From the NCBI GenBank assembly GCA_031279675.1, contig JAITIB010000020.1:1-18360 (forward strand): DNA of 18,360 nt, given 5' to 3'. Below, piece after piece: positions 15,149 through 18,360 of this stretch. Every line of letters starts with the position of its first letter. The first letter of the stretch is position 1. The DNA comes from Puniceicoccales bacterium (GTDB taxonomy: Bacteria > Verrucomicrobiota > Verrucomicrobiia > Opitutales > UBA953). Below the pieces are notes generated by a model, which ran no database searches, had not been told where the DNA came from, and worked only from the letters and a program-made list of their open reading frames with translations. The position numbers were made by a program, and so were the translations under genes.

Positions 15149-16926
15149 GGCGCGAGGGTGAGCTTGCCGAGGCTGACTGTCTCGCCATCAAGTGTATAAA
15201 CAAAGTCAAGGCGCTGATTTTCAGAAGTGTGCCGGAGGGCGAGAATGACAAGGTCGCCGGGCACAAGGGGTTTCTTGAACTTTAAGGATTCTATTCGCAA
15301 AAGCTTCCCCGGTGAGGAGAGAAACTTTTGCGCGTAGTGAATTGCCCAATTGAGCTGCGCGACACCGGGGAGAATGGGATGTTTCTCAAAGTGCCCTTGG
15401 AACCAGAGTAGTTCGGCACCCAACTGAAGGGAGAGTTGGATAGTGGATTCCCGGCCAAGTTTCGCCGCGCTTGTTTGCGAGAGAATATGCGGGAATTTGG
15501 GTGCCATGGTTGCCAGCCCGGATGTCGGGGATTGTGATGGCTGCGTCTCAAAAAACGCCTGAAGAGTGGGCGTGTGGCGTTTGCCCTGCGCACTCTCCGG
15601 AATAGCGGAAAGAATTTTTAAGCGCCGGGGAATGGCAACCGGCTCAAGTCGCGTGCGAAGTCTCTGGCGAAGCTGGAGAAGGTAGCGGGCATTTCCGAGA
15701 AGCGCATGTTCCTGAAGCCCGGCTTCATCAAGCACAAGGAGCGCGGCAAGAATGGTGCGCGTTTGCGTTTCGAACGGAACCACGGCGGCATCGGCAACAT
15801 GGGGCAAACTGAGAAGCACTTTCTCCACCTCTGGAAGGGAAATGCGTTTTTCCTCAATCTTAAGCGTGCGGTCGAGACGGCCTAAAAGAAGGAAGGTTTT
15901 TGCCACGGGATCAAGCTGAACTTTGTCGTCAGTGACGAGTTCCTCTCCGCCCGAAAGAAAGGGAGAACGCAAAGCAAGGCGCCCTTCCGCATCAGCGCTG
16001 ACGGTGACTCCGGGAAGTGGCGTCCAGTGCTGGCATTCGGTGTTGTTATCCCGCCATGCGATGGCCCCAGCCTCGGTGGAACCAAAAATCTCAAATGGCG
16101 CAATTCCCAAAAGTTGCCGCGCCTGTTCAGAAACAGCCGACGACAAAAATCCTCCAGCCGAAAGAATAAAACTGGCGCGAAGCTCCGGAAGTTTAGGGTC
16201 GAGTCGTTTAAGAAACGCCGGTGAAGTGACGAGCGAGACCGGCCCGGGAATGGCGTGGAGTTGCTCGTGATATTCAACGAGTTCGGTGTTAAAAGGAACT
16301 CCGCAAGTGAGCGGCAAAAGAACACGAAATTGAAAACCGTAAAGATGCAATGGCGAGGTGGTGCCTGTAATGCAAGAATTTTGAATGTTGCCAGCCCAAC
16401 AAGCAGCCTGAATCTGGTTTTCAATTTCGAGCTGGGCAATTGTTTTGACATTGGGCTTTGGAATGCCCGTTGAGCCTGAGGTGAAAAAAGTGACTGTGCT
16501 TTGAGAAAAATCAAAAACAGAAGAAGAGAGAGAGGATGCTCCTTGAAAGCTATCTTCGGGAAAAAACTCCGCATCGTGGTTGGAGAGATGGATTACGAGT
16601 AGGTTTTCAAGCTCCAAGAGCGGAATATCCGTGAGGAGGGCATCAAAGAAAAAACGTTGTTCGCGAAGACGCTCCGGCTGGGCATGCCCCGGCATGACAA
16701 TTTGCTTTTGAGCAGCGAGGCAGGCAAACGTGGCGACAGCCGTAAGAAAAGCATCTTCAAAACAAAGCGCCCAGCGCACTTCCGGACACTCGCGAAGACG
16801 GGCGGCAAGGGCTGAGGTGGCGTCGAGAAATTGGCGGCGGGGAATTCTGGAATTGTCCGGACGCCAGGCCACAGGCGCATCAAGTGGAAGCTGCGCGGAA
16901 AGAATCTCTGTCAAAGGAAGGACCAT
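15145..16926 (-). CDS. Acyl-ACP/CoA ligase fused to a FabA/FabZ-like hotdog dehydratase (polyene starter activation)
   Basis: Of 593 aa, residues 1 to about 460 form an ANL-type AMP-forming ligase: P-loop TFFTSGSTGIPKP (146-158), EIFGSTEAGAIAWR and LLGRLDRTLKIEEKRISLPE. Residues from about 495 form a hotdog dehydratase with WFQGHFEKHPILPGVAQLNW; H512 and H516 sit in the GHF-xx-HPILPGV pattern. In well-known aryl polyene systems the ligase (ApeH) and the dehydratase (ApeI) are separate proteins; ApeH loads the aryl acid onto the ACP and ApeI dehydrates the hydroxyacyl-ACP. A fusion would bring both to the same ACP. The start lies 105 bases after the COG4648 stop, without a clear ribosome site. 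The end overlaps the glycosyltransferase start. Confidence 0.88.
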   Translation of the reverse strand: MVLPLTEILSAQLPLDAPVAWRPDNSRIPRRQFLDATSALAARLRECPEVRWALCFEDAFLTAVATFACLAAQKQIVMPGHAQPERLREQRFFFDALLTDIPLLELENLLVIHLSNHDAEFFPEDSFQGASSLSSSVFDFSQSTVTFFTSGSTGIPKPNVKTIAQLEIENQIQAACWAGNIQNSCITGTTSPLHLYGFQFRVLLPLTCGVPFNTELVEYHEQLHAIPGPVSLVTSPAFLKRLDPKLPELRASFILSAGGFLSSAVSEQARQLLGIAPFEIFGSTEAGAIAWRDNNTECQHWTPLPGVTVSADAEGRLALRSPFLSGGEELVTDDKVQLDPVAKTFLLLGRLDRTLKIEEKRISLPEVEKVLLSLPHVADAAVVPFETQTRTILAALLVLDEAGLQEHALLGNARYLLQLRQRLRTRLEPVAIPRRLKILSAIPESAQGKRHTPTLQAFFETQPSQSPTSGLATMAPKFPHILSQTSAAKLGRESTIQLSLQLGAELLWFQGHFEKHPILPGVAQLNWAIHYAQKFLSSPGKLLRIESLKFKKPLVPGDLVILALRHTSENQRLDFVYTLDGETVSLGKLTLAP

Positions 16927-17031
16927 GTGTGAAAAGAACGATTTTGGGAGAATGCGGGAGAAAACTCCAGCTTCACGCGCTCAATCTGGATCTCTCGCGA
17001 CACCCGAGCGATCAAAAGATAATCTGGATTT

Positions 17032-17601
17032 TTATCCGGGAGCATCTTTTGAAAGAATTTTCCGGCGGACAAGATATTCGCCGACAAAAAGAAGAGCCAT
17101 GAGGAGATAGCTGACCGCGCCGTTGTAAATTGTCCAAAAACGGACGTCTCCTGAAAAAACCGTGCCGAGGGAAAAAGCCGTGTTAAAAAGAAAAAAGGCG
17201 CACCAGATTTTGGTGACCTTTGTCGTGTAGCTGACACCCTCAGGCGGAAAATCGGGCCGGGTGAGACGGGCAAGGCGTTCAATAATGCTGGGCGGGCGGG
17301 CGAGGGTCGCGGCGAAAGCGAACAGAAAAAGAAGGTTGGTCGCGACAGGATAGTAGAGAAGAATTTCGAAGCGCTTCAAAAGCCATGACAGGGCGGTCAG
17401 CAAAACGCCTGCCGCTGCGGCGGCAAGACCAAGAAAAAAGAAATTGCGCTGGCGCGCCGTAAAAGTGGTCGCGAGACGCAGGGCAAAAACGACGAGGAGA
17501 AGCGGAGCGGTGGCGGCAAGACCCCATTTATCGAGAGTGAAATAGACAAGGAATGGGTAGCAAGCAAGGAGGGCGACGGAGAGAATCTTGAAAACGAACA
17601 T
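17032..17601 (-). CDS. COG4648-type inner-membrane protein of aryl polyene clusters
   Basis: The protein has several hydrophobic segments: LLACYPFLVYF near the start, PLLLVVFALRL, FFFLGLAAAAAGVLLTAL, LLFLFAFAATLA and a late LLMALLFVGEYLVRR. A soluble-looking loop, DFPPEGVSYTTKVTKIW, lies between the last segments. This pattern, with a length of about 190 aa and a position between the ACPs and the ligase, matches the COG4648 predicted membrane protein that recurs in aryl polyene clusters. No biochemical function is established. I chose the ATG at 17601, which has AGG eight bases upstream and yields the usual family start. An upstream ATG at 17643 adds 14 residues but has no purine-rich ribosome site. 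Confidence 0.78.
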   Translation of the reverse strand: MFVFKILSVALLACYPFLVYFTLDKWGLAATAPLLLVVFALRLATTFTARQRNFFFLGLAAAAAGVLLTALSWLLKRFEILLYYPVATNLLFLFAFAATLARPPSIIERLARLTRPDFPPEGVSYTTKVTKIWCAFFLFNTAFSLGTVFSGDVRFWTIYNGAVSYLLMALLFVGEYLVRRKILSKDAPG

Positions 17602-17673
17602 CGAAAATACCTGTGCAATTATCGGCTGGGCCAGAATGAACATAAATAACGCGCGACCACAAGCCGTGATGAG

Positions 17674-17925
17674 TTATTGCGGTGTGGAAAGAAGCTTGTG
17701 GACGGCTTCCACCACGTCGGAGACCACGCGGACGGTCTTGAAATCCTCGGGCTTGATTTTTTTACCCGTGACGCGCTGTACTTGGACGGCGAGATCCACC
17801 GCATCAATGGAGTCGAGGCCAAGATCTTGGAAAAGATGAGCTTCGGGGGTTATTTTTTCCTCGGGGATATCGAAGAGCTTGACAAGGTGCCCTTTGATTT
17901 GTTCGTAGATTTCAGTTTTTTCCAT
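17674..17925 (-). CDS. Acyl carrier protein (second ACP of the polyene cluster)
   Basis: An 83-aa acidic, helical protein with the phosphopantetheine attachment motif DLGLDSIDAVDL; S39 carries the prosthetic group after modification. ACP pairs are typical of aryl polyene clusters, where one holds the growing polyene and the other is thought to have a different loading or transfer role. It lies 57 bases after the first ACP gene and ahead of the membrane protein gene on the same strand. The phosphopantetheinyl transferase is not in the window. Confidence 0.92.
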   Translation of the reverse strand: MEKTEIYEQIKGHLVKLFDIPEEKITPEAHLFQDLGLDSIDAVDLAVQVQRVTGKKIKPEDFKTVRVVSDVVEAVHKLLSTPQ

Positions 17926-17982
17926 GTGATTTTTAAAAGGGTTGCGAATCGGGAAAATGCAGTGGACGCCAAGGGCGGTGCG

Positions 17983-18243
17983 TCAGGCCCGCCCTTGGTG
18001 CATGGAGACGAGTTCGGCAAGCCGCGCAACGGAGGAAAAATACTTGCGCGCCTCGCTGCTTTCCGAGGAAATGACGATGTTGTATTTTTTCTTCAAAGCA
18101 AGACCCAGTTCGAGCGCATCTATGGAATCGAGCCCAAGACCCTCGTTGAAAAGAGGCGCCTCGGCGTCAATATCACCGGGTGCAAGTCCCTCAAGGTTAA
18201 GGGTATCGATGATGAGTTGTTTGATTTCGGTATGAAGTTTCAT
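17983..18243 (-). CDS. Acyl carrier protein (first ACP of the polyene cluster)
   Basis: An 86-aa ACP starting MKLHTEIKQLIIDTLNLEGL, with phosphopantetheine serine S40 in GLGLDSIDALEL. The GLGLDSIDALELGLAL form is distinctive of the aryl polyene ACP related to ApeE. The start appears intact. However, the IS5-type transposase stop lies only 10 bases upstream of the ATG, so its leader and any ribosome site (AGG five bases before the ATG) now come from the insertion-sequence end. It is the first gene of the operon visible here, and its expression may depend on a promoter in the IS or on read-through from beyond it. Confidence 0.92.
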   Translation of the reverse strand: MKLHTEIKQLIIDTLNLEGLAPGDIDAEAPLFNEGLGLDSIDALELGLALKKKYNIVISSESSEARKYFSSVARLAELVSMHQGRA

Positions 18244-18246
18244 TAG

Positions 18247-18360
18247 AACCTGTTCAATATCTTTTGAGTAAGATGACGAGGAAAGCGAGGACGACGAACT
18301 GGCGGCTGGTATTGAGCTTGCGTTCGCAATTTTTCCATAGGCGGCGGCATTTTTCGAGCC
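18247..18360 (-). mobile_element. End of an IS5-family insertion sequence running off the right edge
   Basis: The transposase C-terminus and the short non-coding end of the element occupy the last bases of the window. The likely terminal bases start near AGAACCTGTTCAATATC at 18246. The adjoining TTAG (18243-18246) fits the YTAR target preference described for part of the IS5 family. The other end is outside the window, so neither the inverted repeat nor the target duplication can be confirmed. Confidence 0.65.
18254..18360 (-). CDS. IS5-family transposase, C-terminal fragment (partial at window edge)
   Basis: The minus strand reads LEKCRRLWKNCERKLNTS and then RQFVVLAFLVILLKRY before a TGA at 18254-18256. 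The RRLWKNCERKLNTS string is highly typical of the C-terminus of IS5-family DDE transposases, just after the last catalytic residue. Only 34 codons are visible, so it cannot be said whether the whole gene is intact. Too short for the usual ORF cut-off. Confidence 0.82.
   Translation of the reverse strand, partial: LEKCRRLWKNCERKLNTSRQFVVLAFLVILLKRY

Noticed and set aside
16911..17045. Small minus-strand frame (44 codons) filling the 105-base gap between the membrane protein and ligase genes, and a repeated ATCCAGATT within it
   Set aside because: It overlaps both neighbours, has no ribosome site and no recognised family; the repeat is only nine bases. It is more likely intercistronic sequence.
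1..18360. CRISPR arrays, tRNA, rRNA, riboswitches and phage genes
   Set aside because: No spaced direct repeats, cloverleaf-like sequence, rRNA signature or recognised phage protein was seen. The region upstream of ribD shows no recognisable FMN riboswitch, and it sits right behind another gene.

Overview
The window has the look of a high-GC, Gram-negative-type chromosome. The gene families fit Verrucomicrobiota, probably Opitutales: a rhomboid protease with a short conserved C-terminal tail, a DUF1343/NamZ muramidase, an atypical ClpP, and an aryl-polyene-type lipid/pigment cluster. This taxonomic call is inference from family content and composition; there is no rRNA in the window.

Left part (about 1-11675) is ordinary housekeeping chromosome. 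On the plus strand lie the 3' end of a saccharopine-dehydrogenase-like gene, ribD (riboflavin), a ClpP-type peptidase and a rhomboid intramembrane protease. On the minus strand follow a two-gene unit, a UvrD/PcrA-type helicase and then an AddB-like PD-(D/E)XK nuclease, which is probably a DNA repair pair. A Tat/Sec-exported NamZ-like exo-muramidase is on the plus strand. Next on the minus strand is a coupled pyrB-pyrC pair. This PyrC has lost part of the dihydroorotase metal site, so it is probably the structural, non-catalytic partner of the aspartate carbamoyltransferase.

Between pyrB and the next gene (11676-12234) there is no intact gene, only a decayed, multiply frameshifted IS481-type transposase remnant and about 200 bases of non-coding DNA.

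Right part (12235-18243) is a compact eight-gene minus-strand operon of clearly lower GC. In transcription order it encodes two acyl carrier proteins, a COG4648-type membrane protein, an acyl-ACP/CoA ligase fused to a FabA/FabZ-like hotdog dehydratase, a family-2 glycosyltransferase, an LpxL-like acyltransferase, a 4HBT thioesterase and a LolA-like periplasmic lipid carrier. This gene set is the signature of aryl polyene (APE) or related polyene-lipid clusters. The ketosynthases, ketoreductase and MMPL exporter expected for a complete pathway are not here. At its promoter-proximal end the operon abuts the end of an IS5-family insertion sequence, only about ten bases from the first start codon. 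At its distal end it stops at the IS481 remnant. The locus therefore looks like part of an APE cluster bounded by mobile elements, either cut away from its elongation genes or resuming beyond the IS to the right.
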